From assembly GCA_003569705.1 (NCBI GenBank), contig BGOU01000004.1, positions 1 to 64,000 of the forward strand: 64,000 nt of DNA, given 5' to 3'. Below, piece after piece: positions 7,403 to 17,324 of the stretch. Made by a program: the position numbers and the translations under genes. Every line of letters begins with the position of its first letter. Position 1 is the stretch's first letter. This DNA comes from Nitrosarchaeum sp. Lineage in GTDB: Archaea > Thermoproteota > Nitrososphaeria > Nitrososphaerales > Nitrosopumilaceae. The notes beneath the pieces are model-generated. The model was not told where the DNA came from, ran no database searches, and was given only the letters and a program-made list of their open reading frames with translations.

Positions 7403-9477
7403 TTCCTATTTTTCTATTTTATTTTTTTATATTATTGAATTAATACATACTATATGTTATTTTGAAATAAATATGAAAAAAGAAATTAGAACACAAGCAT
7501 AATTTAATTATTCATAATGACACGATAGTTTTGGCATGTATACGTGATATCAGTTCTACATCTACTTTTCCAACTACTGCTGATGTATATATGATCTAGT
7601 TCACAACAATAACACTTATGATTTCTTTGTTACACACATTACAGTAAATTTACCTATCTCCTCTGGAACTATACATGCCAATATACTATTCATTTTAGGA
7701 CTATAAGACTAAATTCAACTTACAAAAACATCTGCAACTAAATTTCTTAGTACTGGAACGTATCTACAGGTAAAGAATTTATTGTAACCTTACTGAAAAT
7801 GATGTAGGCTCTACTTATACCGTCAAAGCTGATTTCTCTACTGATGTTGCAGTAGTATTACCATATACACTACAGATGAGGGGAGCAAATACAGATTCTG
7901 ACATTTTGTTTTTGGATCAAATATTATACAATGATATTACTTATTTGATATCTGCAACATTTACCTTTCAAGATTGACATTTACTGCTGTAGATCATGCA
8001 GCTGCAGGCCTGACATTGTGATGTAATAATTTATCATGATGAAGATAAAAGTTTTGAGGAAAGCGAATATCAAATAATTACAATTACTCCAAGTTTTACA
8101 CCAGAGTCTATACTGCAACAGTAGATGTTCCTGTTAACTCTAAATTTACATTAGATGATGGTTTTAGAAATTAAGAATCTAGTAAATCTATCAAATCACT
8201 TATGATCATTGTGATGCAAACAAAGTCATTCTAATTATAATGATCATATAAATTCAGTAAACAACACCATCTGAAATTGATACTACAAAACATTTCTTAG
8301 GACTAGATGCTTACTAATACCACATATGATACAATGAAAGATGATTGCTTGTAGGAAAACAAAGCAATACTAGTCTGGATGCAATGTCATCAGAGTAACC
8401 TTATCTTAATGATGAAAAATAAATGATTATACTATCTAGTTTAATCACATCAGATGTATGAAATTTTTAGTTATTGCAAAAGACAAACATCATTGCTTTG
8501 AGGTATAACCTGTTGTGTAAAATTATTATTGTACTGCACTAATCTGCATATATTTTCTCAAAGAATTCATCATAGTTAGCTAGAATGGATTAAAAACGAC
8601 ACAAGTGATAATCAGATGTAATTACTGATGATGATACATTTGTAAACAAATTTACTATCTGACGAATAACAAAATTATCAAAGTGAATTAGTCTTCATCT
8701 AATACTTTGATTATATAATTCAGTTCATATCTATAGAAAGACCAGATTAATTCTATAATTTTTTTTAATAAACCCATTAACTTCTGCTTTAATTTTTTCT
8801 ATCCATTAACTTGTTAAAAATAACAGCTCATATTTGCATTTGATAATAGAAAAATTATACAAAATTTATTTCAATGTATTATGAATCAATTCTGATATAT
8901 ACAATATACATAATATTTTTTTAATTTTCTACACAATGTTTATCAAACAAATTAATTATGAATTTACTTTTAATCATAAAACTTACAAGTTTACTTTACA
9001 AATATTATTCTAATTCAAATATTGTATTTTTTTATTTTAAAATTGATTATTACATAATTCAATTTATTATGTTATTGTTTCAAAATTATTTTTTGCCAAG
9101 AAAAAAACCAATCTTTAAAATATCTTCTATATTTTATACAGCACATTTTTACTCATTAATATAATAATTTTAAATCATAATTTTATTATTATTTATAAAA
9201 TATTTTGTAATATTAATTTCTAAATCAAATGGAATTTTGATTGATTACAAATATTATATTTTAATCATAAATAATAATCAAGAAAACAAATTTCTCATTT
9301 AATTAAAAAAATCTATTTTATTGATGTTTTTATCAAAAAGATGGGTTTCCTATTTGGATTTTTTAATCAATAAAAATAACCAATTTGGAATCTGATCCAT
9401 TGTAAAAAATCCTCTCCTCTTACTAACTTTCCATCCTAAATAGTATCATGAACTGGATTTCAAAAAAGAATGGGTTA
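7403..9477. other. 2.1-kb gap without an intact gene: gene relic, then very AT-rich DNA
   Basis: No open frame here reads like a real protein along its length. Roughly 7500-8300 holds broken coding blocks (separate entry). From about 8300 to 9477 the DNA is extremely AT-rich with only short open stretches. A 68-codon frame at 8958-9164 is made almost only of Leu, Ile, Tyr, Phe and Asn, as expected from random AT-rich sequence. I see no RNA gene, terminal repeats or transposase remnants. The gap ends at the palindromes in front of the giant surface gene. Confidence 0.6.
7500..8190 (+). pseudogene. Relic of a secreted or surface protein gene, shattered by indels
   Basis: Coding-like blocks appear in changing plus-strand frames: FVTHITVNLPISSGTIHA (about 7625-7680), LTENDVGSTYTVKADFSTD and the following 40 residues ending YLISATFTF (about 7790-7975), LTFTAVDHAAAGLTL (about 7975-8020), HDEDKSFEESEYQIITITP (about 8035-8095) and TATVDVPVNSKFTLDDGF (about 8105-8165). 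Read in order they form a beta-rich extracellular protein. About one frame change every 40-100 bases is needed, far denser than in the other broken genes of this window. No start or stop can be placed. This may be a true pseudogene. Confidence 0.6.
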
Positions 9478-9519
9478 TTGAAAATAAATACTGTATTTTC
9501 AATTACTCTCAGAGTAATT
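9478..9519. promoter_or_regulatory. Two adjoining perfect palindromes upstream of the giant surface gene
   Basis: TTGAAAATA (9478-9486) and TATTTTCAA (9494-9502) are perfect 9-base inverted repeats around a 7-base spacer. Directly adjoining and sharing two bases, AATTACTCT (9501-9509) and AGAGTAATT (9511-9519) form a second perfect 9-base pair around one C. The block ends 26 bases before the start at 9546, where a promoter or short leader should lie. Dimeric regulator sites or alternative RNA hairpins would both fit; the sequence does not decide. Confidence 0.5.
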
Positions 9520-9545
9520 CATTTTCAATTATTTGATGGAGTGTT

Positions 9546-12500
9546 TTGATTAATTTGAAAAAAATTTTTGTAATATTTTTAATGATTGGTCTGTTAGCTG
9601 TTTTTCCAAATTACAGTATTCCAAAAGATAGCTATGCTGATAACTTAATTCAAGAAAATACTAATTCATTATCATATGAAAATACTAACTCATTATCATA
9701 TGAATCTAGTAAATCTATTTTACTAAATTTACATGAAACATTAAATCTTCAACTTGACAGCTCAAACTATAATCCAAAATCATTACCAACAAATGTGAAT
9801 TATAAAATTTCACTTGTCGATAATTTACATATTGATATCGATGACAAAAAATTAGATAAAATAATTCTAGTTTCAAATCCATATGATAAAATTAAATTAA
9901 TGGAACGAATAAGATCAAACAAGCAAGAAAATGTTTTCTCATCTGATAGTTATTTAATTTCAAATCCTTTAATCACAACTAATCTACAACATCTTAATGA
10001 TCCAATTGTAGTTAATAATGAATTTAATTTATTATCTTTTGACTTCAATTATTTTATTGATGATACTATTACAAAGATTAAATCCATTAATGAAATTTTC
10101 AAGTTAGATCAATTAACACAAAACTTTGATGGTCATCTTGTACTCATTTTCATTCCATTTATTGGATTTCTATTTTTTAAATTAGAGTATGGAAAAATAT
10201 CTATCGTAAGATCTAGATCATCATTAAGTTCATTTCTAGTAATTTTGCTAGTCTTCTCAGCATTTTCATCTCCATTTACAATCTCTTCTAATTATTATGG
10301 TTCTGCATATGCAGAAGAATTTTCATTTTCTGGTATAATGAATGATGATCTTATCAATCATTTGAACTCAAACAATGGTGTTAAAGTTACAATTGAACCA
10401 CTTTTAGCATCAGATGTTTCGGATAATTCAACAAATTCTAATACAGAATCAATCATTGATGCATCAACTGAGCCTATACTTAATTCTACATCAAATCTAG
10501 TAAACGCTACAACCACAGAGCCTATACTTAATTCTACATCAAATCTAGTAAACGCTACAACCACAGAGCCTATCATTGAATCAACTGGAACTATTTTATC
10601 TACAGAATTAGATTCTCTTCAAAATAAACTTACAGAAACTGAAATTCTTGCTAACCAAACATCAAGTTCCATTAAATTAGATGGTAACGATGATTTTGTA
10701 ACAATAGTCAATGAAACATCTACTGATAACTTAGCAGAACTAACAATTTCTTCATGGGTAAAACCAGATTATTCTCAAGGCTCTCAGGAATTTACTGTAA
10801 TTAGTAAAGATAACTCGTTTATTTTATCAATTAATAATCTAATCACACCAACAAAAATTGCCAAATTCTCAGTCTTTGATGGTATAAAATGGACAAGTGT
10901 CGAATCTACTAGTATAATTGATGAAAAATGGACACAACTAGGTGCCACATTTAATGGAACATCAATTCAAATCTATGTTAACGGACAACTAGAATCTACC
11001 AATACACTTGAAGATCAATTAACTTTATCTGTAAATGGCAAGCTTACTCCCACAACAATTGATTCTTTATCATCAGAAGCGGATATTGTTATTGGTGCAT
11101 ATGTTGATGTAAGAAAAGGTTCAGAACAAATTTCACAACAATTTTCTGGTCAAATAGATGGTGTTTCATTATTTAATTTACAATTGGATAATTCACAAAT
11201 TAAATCACTTTATGATGAAAAATCTGAATATTACCTGTCACAAGACTCTGTAGAAATTGATCTTGATGCAATATTGGCAGAAATAACAGCTGAACAATCT
11301 CTCAATGCAACCTCTACAGATCTAGTCAATTCCACCTCTACAGAACCTACTGAAATTACTGTTACTGAATTAATAGTAAATGCAACTCTAGATTCTGTTA
11401 AAGAAAGCTATCTAATTACAGAAAATGCTAAACTAACTTTAGAATTCTATAATGATACTGCTGTTTTGACAAATGAACTTGAAGAACTTGAAAATTCTTT
11501 ACTATTATTATCTGAATTAGAACAAAAATTAGAAGAACCAGTCATTGCTAATGCTACTGCAACAGAACCAACAGCTGATGAACAATTAAAAATAGATATT
11601 GCAAATATCAAAGAACAAATTCTATTACTAAAAGAAAAAATCAATATAATTAAAGCAAAAAAAGAACTTAATGAGCAAGACATCAAAGAATCTAAACTTC
11701 AACTTAAATCAATTCTAACAGAACTTGATCAAAATGCAAATAGTCTATCACAAAATAATGATGACATGACACAGCAAATACAAAACTCTACTAATAACAT
11801 TGAAGAAATTGGCGATGTAGAATCTGAAGATATAATTCAGAAAGATACATGGACTGGAAATGAAGAACAAATTACAACAGAAGTTTATGATGCACAAGGC
11901 AATCTTGTAGAGATAAAAACAAACTATGAAAAAATTAGAGATGGTAAATTCGAAATCAATCTAGACTTTGATGCAAATGACAAGCCAGGTCTTTACAAAG
12001 TAAAGACAACATTACTTGTAAACGGAGAAGAGCATACAGTAGAAAGCGAATTTGCATGGGGACTGGTATCACTAAACACTAAAAAAAGTACATACAAGCC
12101 AGGTGAGACTGCAGAGTTTGTAATTGTTGTATTGGATAACCAAGGACATCCAATAGGCGATGCTACACTATCAATGGATATTATTAATCCAAATTCCCAG
12201 ATTACACATCTGTCATCTGGAAATGGAATTGTTTCAGGTGCAGAAACAGGTCTTTATGATACTAAATTTGTAACTGGGGAAGAAGGGGTTTACACAGTTG
12301 ATATCAATGCAAAAGCAAATGGAATTGATACAAACTTTAGCACAACATTTAGTGTAAAATCATTTGTAGAATATGATATTATAAGAACTGCTCAAAGCAA
12401 GATAGATCCTGTTACTAATCCAAACTCCTTTGATGTAACAATTGACGTAAAATCATTTGTTGGAAGCGGACAGCTCACAATAAGAGAATATGTTCCGTCT

Positions 12501-14609
12501 ATATTTGACGTACAAACAGATGGCACAGTCAAACAAGTAGGAGATCAAAAGATCATAACATGGACCAAAGACCAAGTGAATAATTCTTCTACAGTATCTT
12601 ACAAATATTCAGTACCGTTAGAATACCCAAGACTGTATGCATTAGGAAAACTAGAAGTGATGCAAGATGGATATCCTCCATTTACTGAAGCTAGAAACTG
12701 GTTTGTAGCTGTGGATCCAGATTCCGCTCCTCAAAATAGAGGAGGCATGATCACATATGCTGATACTACTACTGGTACACCAAAATACAGATTCTATGAT
12801 GATACCGCAGCAACGAAATGGTCTACTGAAAGATCTGCTCTAAGCGTGGGTGCTGGAGCTATAAATCAACTTGTACTCAAAGCCAATCCCATTAGAGATG
12901 AATACATCCTAGTAACTAAAGACGCTAATTTTGATATTGTTGTTCAGATCAATGGCACTCATAGTAATGGTGTAAAATGTTGGGGTGATGGTACTACTTG
13001 TGGAGCAACAAAATCACTAACCACTAACACAGCTAATGTTGCGGCGATAAGAAGCTTTGATGTTGAATATGAGCAGCTTACAGGTAAAGCAGTCATAGTT
13101 TATTCTGATAACTCAATTACTCCAAAATACATCACTTGGGATGGATCTACTTGGTCTACTGCTACCAGTATTGGTCAAACCAAGCTTACTGGAACAAACA
13201 TAGAATGGATTGAAATGGCTGAAAAACCTGCCTCAAATGAAATTACTGTAGCATTCTCTGATACCAACGATGACTTGAATGCAATGATCTGGTCAGGTTC
13301 ATCATGGGGAGGAGAACCAGGAGCTGTATTAAATATAAGTCTTGGAGCATCAGATTTCTACAAATTTGATGTATCGTATGAGGGAATCTCTGGCGATCTT
13401 ATTATCTACTCATCTAACTCTACTGCATCGGATCTTGTAAGTCATACAAGAGTAGGAACAACATGGACAACTCTAACTCAGACAGGATATACAGAAAATG
13501 GTATTGGAGGAGTTGACTTGTCCGAACCTGTTTCTGGAACTAATTATGTTTATGTCGGAAATCTTGATTCTGGTTTCTCAGATATGGGTGCAGGTGGATG
13601 GACAGGTACTGCAGAAATATCAAATGCTGTTTGTCTTGACACATCAACAAGAACTCAAGCAGCAGGAGGTCGTGAAGTCAGTGCTGGTTATCTTGGAGCC
13701 TCTACAAAAGAAGGTCTTATAGTTTATGCAGATAGTACCGGAACAGGATTAGATTATTGTACTTATAGTGTTGCTGGATCTGCATGGACCTTACAAACTG
13801 ATCTTACAACTTCTCCTGCAGTGGGATTAAAAACAAACATTCAGACTTACAAATTTCCAACTCAAAATAAAGTGATGATTGTATTTGAAGATGCAAATCA
13901 AGATCTCTATGCCAAAACATATGATGGAACAACATTAGTTAATACTGAGGGAGGTAGTGCATTAACAGCTAGTCTTGCAAATCTTGAGTTCCTTACATTT
14001 GATTTTGCTTTTAAAAGAGCACCATTCCAAATCTCACTAACTGAAAACCTCGGCATCACCGACTCTACAACAAAGACAAAATCCATAACAAAATCACTAA
14101 CTGAAAACCTCGGCATGAAAGACGCAGTATCGGCTACTGTAACCAAAAACATCTCACTAACAGAGAAACTCGGCATGACAGACGCAGTTACAAAATCCAT
14201 AACAAAATCACTAACTGAAAACCTCGGCATGAAAGACACAGTATCAACTAACATCTCCACTACAATCCCACTAACTGAAAACCTCGGCATGAAAGACACA
14301 GTATCACTTACTAGATCCATAAACATCCCACTAACTGAAAACCTCGGCATGACAGACGCAGTTACAAAATCCATAACAAAATCACTAACTGAAAACCTCG
14401 GCATGAAAGACACAGTATCAACTAACATCTCCACTACAATCCCACTAACTGAAAACCTCGGCATGAAAGACACAGTATCAACTAACATCTCCACTACAAT
14501 CCCACTAACTGAAAACCTCGGCATGACAGACGCAGTTACAAAATCCATAACAAAATCACTAACTGAAAACCTCGGCATGAAAGACACAGTATCACTTACT
14601 AGATCATAA
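9546..14609 (+). CDS. Giant surface protein, N-terminal part (LamG, coiled coil, beta domains, start of repeats)
   Basis: This 1687-codon frame is the first piece of a gene that originally ran to about 19159. It begins at TTG 9546 with a signal-like segment (hydrophobic about 6-22). Two more hydrophobic stretches lie at about 197-213 and 224-245, the second ending in SAYAEEF like another signal-peptide cleavage site. Then follow two 16-residue repeats (NSTSNLVNATTTEPI), a LamG/concanavalin-like domain (about 375-560, with ISSWVKPD and IQIYVNGQ), a charged coiled coil (about 580-750), an MG2-like domain (about 840-930, STYKPGETAEFVIVVLD), a beta-rich region with repeated ITYADTT/IVYSDNS-type motifs (about 1065-1490), and the LTENLG repeats. 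An extracellular, adhesive role is inferred. The frame stops at 14607 because one C is missing relative to sister repeats. Confidence 0.8.
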   Translation: MINLKKIFVIFLMIGLLAVFPNYSIPKDSYADNLIQENTNSLSYENTNSLSYESSKSILLNLHETLNLQLDSSNYNPKSLPTNVNYKISLVDNLHIDIDDKKLDKIILVSNPYDKIKLMERIRSNKQENVFSSDSYLISNPLITTNLQHLNDPIVVNNEFNLLSFDFNYFIDDTITKIKSINEIFKLDQLTQNFDGHLVLIFIPFIGFLFFKLEYGKISIVRSRSSLSSFLVILLVFSAFSSPFTISSNYYGSAYAEEFSFSGIMNDDLINHLNSNNGVKVTIEPLLASDVSDNSTNSNTESIIDASTEPILNSTSNLVNATTTEPILNSTSNLVNATTTEPIIESTGTILSTELDSLQNKLTETEILANQTSSSIKLDGNDDFVTIVNETSTDNLAELTISSWVKPDYSQGSQEFTVISKDNSFILSINNLITPTKIAKFSVFDGIKWTSVESTSIIDEKWTQLGATFNGTSIQIYVNGQLESTNTLEDQLTLSVNGKLTPTTIDSLSSEADIVIGAYVDVRKGSEQISQQFSGQIDGVSLFNLQLDNSQIKSLYDEKSEYYLSQDSVEIDLDAILAEITAEQSLNATSTDLVNSTSTEPTEITVTELIVNATLDSVKESYLITENAKLTLEFYNDTAVLTNELEELENSLLLLSELEQKLEEPVIANATATEPTADEQLKIDIANIKEQILLLKEKINIIKAKKELNEQDIKESKLQLKSILTELDQNANSLSQNNDDMTQQIQNSTNNIEEIGDVESEDIIQKDTWTGNEEQITTEVYDAQGNLVEIKTNYEKIRDGKFEINLDFDANDKPGLYKVKTTLLVNGEEHTVESEFAWGLVSLNTKKSTYKPGETAEFVIVVLDNQGHPIGDATLSMDIINPNSQITHLSSGNGIVSGAETGLYDTKFVTGEEGVYTVDINAKANGIDTNFSTTFSVKSFVEYDIIRTAQSKIDPVTNPNSFDVTIDVKSFVGSGQLTIREYVPSIFDVQTDGTVKQVGDQKIITWTKDQVNNSSTVSYKYSVPLEYPRLYALGKLEVMQDGYPPFTEARNWFVAVDPDSAPQNRGGMITYADTTTGTPKYRFYDDTAATKWSTERSALSVGAGAINQLVLKANPIRDEYILVTKDANFDIVVQINGTHSNGVKCWGDGTTCGATKSLTTNTANVAAIRSFDVEYEQLTGKAVIVYSDNSITPKYITWDGSTWSTATSIGQTKLTGTNIEWIEMAEKPASNEITVAFSDTNDDLNAMIWSGSSWGGEPGAVLNISLGASDFYKFDVSYEGISGDLIIYSSNSTASDLVSHTRVGTTWTTLTQTGYTENGIGGVDLSEPVSGTNYVYVGNLDSGFSDMGAGGWTGTAEISNAVCLDTSTRTQAAGGREVSAGYLGASTKEGLIVYADSTGTGLDYCTYSVAGSAWTLQTDLTTSPAVGLKTNIQTYKFPTQNKVMIVFEDANQDLYAKTYDGTTLVNTEGGSALTASLANLEFLTFDFAFKRAPFQISLTENLGITDSTTKTKSITKSLTENLGMKDAVSATVTKNISLTEKLGMTDAVTKSITKSLTENLGMKDTVSTNISTTIPLTENLGMKDTVSLTRSINIPLTENLGMTDAVTKSITKSLTENLGMKDTVSTNISTTIPLTENLGMKDTVSTNISTTIPLTENLGMTDAVTKSITKSLTENLGMKDTVSLTRS
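10470..10565 (+). repeat. Two identical 48-bp tandem copies in the surface gene
   Basis: Two perfect copies of a 48-base unit encode the 16-residue motif EPILNSTSNLVNATTT twice, followed by the beginning of a third (EPI). Perfect identity at DNA level points to a recent duplication. The unit carries N-x-S/T sequons that AglB could glycosylate. Confidence 0.85.
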
Positions 14610-16917
14610 ACATCCCACTAACTGAAAACCTCGGCATGAAAGACACAGTATCAACTAACATCTCCACTACAATTTCACTAACTGAAAACCTCGGCATGAA
14701 AGACACAGTATCAACTAACATCTCCACTACAATCCCACTAACTGAAAACCTCGGCATGACAGACGCAGTTACAAAATCCATAACAAAATCACTAACTGAA
14801 AACCTCGGCATGAAAGACACAGTATCAACTAACATCTCCACTACAATCCCACTAACTGAAAACCTCGGCATGAAAGACACAGTATCAACTAACATCTCCA
14901 CTACAATCCCACTAACTGAAAACCTCGGCATGACAGACGCAGTTACAAAATCCATAACAAAATCACTAACTGAAAACCTCGGCATGAAAGACACAGTATC
15001 AACTAACATCTCCACTACAATTTCACTAACTGAAAACCTCGGCATGAAAGACACAGTATCACTTACTAGATCCATAAACATCCCACTAACTGAAAACCTC
15101 GGCATGACAGACGCAGTTACAAAATCCATAACAAAATCACTAACTGAAAACCTCGGCATGAAAGACACAGTATCAACTAACATCTCCACTACAATTTCAC
15201 TATCTGAAAACCTCGGCATGAAAGACACAGTATCACTTACTAGATCCATAAACATCCCACTAACTGAAAACCTCGGCATGACAGACGCAGTTACAAAATC
15301 CATAACAAAATCACTAACTGAAAACCTCGGCATGAAAGACACAGTATCAACTAACATCTCCACTACAATTTCACTAACTGAAAACCTCGGCATGAAAGAC
15401 ACAGTATCACTTACTAGATCCATAAACATCCCACTAACTGAAAACCTCGGCATGACAGACGCAGTTACAAAATCCATAACAAAATCACTAACTGAAAACC
15501 TCGGCATGAAAGACACAGTATCAACTAACATCTCCACTACAATTTCACTATCTGAAAACCTCGGCATGAAAGACACAGTATCACTTACTAGATCCATAAA
15601 CATCCCACTAACTGAAAACCTCGGCATGACAGACGCAGTTACAAAATCCATAACAAAATCACTAACTGAAAACCTCGGCATGAAAGACACAGTATCAACT
15701 AACATCTCCACTACAATCCCACTAACTGAAAACCTCGGCATGAAAGACACAGTATCACTTACTAGATCCATAACATCCCACTAACTGAAAACCTCGGCAT
15801 GACAGACGCAGTTACAAAATCCATAACAAAATCACTAACTGAAAACCTCGGCATGAAAGACACAGTATCAACTAACATCTCCACTACAATCCCACTAACT
15901 GAAAACCTCGGCATGAAAGACACAGTATCACTTACTAGATCCATAAACATCCCACTAACTGAAACCTCGGCATGACAGACGCAGTTACAAAATCCATAAC
16001 AAAATCACTAACTGAAAACCTCGGCATGAAAGACACAGTATCAACTAACATCTCCACTACAATCCCACTAACTGAAAACCTCGGCATGAAAGACACAGTA
16101 TCACTTACTAGATCCATAAACATCCCACTAACTGAAAACCTCGGCATGACAGACGCAGTTACAAAATCCATAACAAAATCACTAACTGAAAACCTCGGCA
16201 TGAAAGACACAGTATCAACTAACATCTCCACTACAATCCCACTAACTGAAAACCTCGGCATGAAAGACACAGTATCACTTACTAGATCCATAAACATCCC
16301 ACTAACTGAAAACCTCGGCATGACAGACGCAGTTACAAAATCCATAACAAAATCACTAACTGAAAACCTCGGCATGAAAGACACAGTATCAACTAACATC
16401 TCCACTACAATCCCACTAACTGAAAACCTCGGCATGACAGACGCAGTCTCTGCAACTAAAACAAAGACACTCTCATTAACTGAAAACCTCGGCATGACTG
16501 ACACAGTATCACTTACTAGATCCAGAATCATCCCACTATCTGAAAAATTAGGCATGAAAGACACAGTATCAACTAACATCTCCACTACAATCCCACTAAC
16601 TGAAAACCTCGGCATGACAGACGCAGTCTCTGCAACTAAAACAAAGACACTCTCATTAACTGAAAACCTCGGCATGACTGACACAGTATCACTTACTAGA
16701 TCCAGAATCATCCCACTATCTGAAAAATTAGGCATGAAAGACACAGTATCAACTAACATCTCCACTACAATCCCACTAACTGAAAACCTCGGCATGACAG
16801 ACGCAGTCTCTGCAACTAAAACAAAGACACTCTCATTAACTGAAAACCTCGGCATTACAGACTCAATGCAACGTATTGCTCATCTTACAATAAGATTTAC
16901 TGAAAACCTCGGTTTAG
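14037..16917 (+). repeat. Array of about 50 LTENLG units with a 174-bp higher-order period
   Basis: The unit is 18 or 20 residues (54 or 60 bases) starting L(T/S)E(N/K)LG(M/I)xD. Three main types alternate: LTENLGMTDAVTKSITKS (18), LTENLGMKDTVSTNISTTIP (20) and LTENLGMKDTVSLTRSINIP (20). In the middle they recur in that order as a 58-residue, 174-base super-unit. Near the 3' end a second super-unit appears (MTDAVSATKTKTLS, MTDTVSLTRSRIIP, LSEKLGMKDTVS). My count is about 50 units. Internal copies are nearly identical, edge copies diverge, as expected from unequal exchange. Three copies lack a single base (near 14606, 15771 and 15963), which breaks the frame. Confidence 0.9.
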
Positions 16918-17324
16918 ATCAAGCAGGATTTTCATATGCTCTTTTAGTTGGTCAAACCACTGTCATAACACCAACTCCTGACTCTACTATTGTTCCAATA
17001 ACTACTTCTAATTCCAAGATTGAAGTTCCAACTGGAGGATTTACTGGATCCAGTGTGACAATTAATGTTAGTGATGTTACTGATGCAGTTCTTGACTTTA
17101 ACTCAGGTAATACAGTAACTCTAACAAAGCCTATGATAATCAACAATGACTTCCATAATGATGCAACACCAGATGTTAAAACAACAATTTATGCAAATAC
17201 CCAATTATCTGGAACTAATTGGGATAGTAACTTCAAAATCGTCACTACTAATACAGTTACAGTACCAACTAGTACATCAGATTCTACCACTACCACATAT
17301 TCAGATGCAATCGAGTTGAACTAG
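14610..17324 (+). CDS. Giant surface protein, repeat region and following beta domain (frame interrupted)
   Basis: Continuation of the gene from 9546 through two open pieces, 14636-15784 and 15972-17324, separated by single-base losses. After the last repeat (about 16917) the protein becomes Thr/Val-rich without LTENLG motifs (SYALLVGQTTVITPTPDS, then a region rich in VTVPTSTSDSTTTT), which looks like a distinct beta domain. The stop at 17322 (LN then TAG) is again a frame break, because matching protein (LTTINLSKPLRVEFKNG) continues in another frame at once. Treat these as parts of one gene, not as separate proteins. Confidence 0.7.

Noticed and set aside
8958-9164. 68-codon plus-strand ORF
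   Set aside because: Composition is nearly all Leu, Ile, Tyr, Phe, Lys and Asn in very AT-rich DNA, with no motif; looks like chance.
13907-16855. Long open frames on the minus strand across the repeat array (for example 14599-15771 and 15935-16855)
   Set aside because: They are the reverse complement of the LTENLG units. The repeat has no stops in that frame, so it stays open as long as the array lasts. The plus strand joins onto clear extracellular domains on both sides.
14037-16917. CRISPR-like array
   Set aside because: The repeats are direct coding tandem units without unique spacers, in frame with a surface protein, and no cas gene is present.
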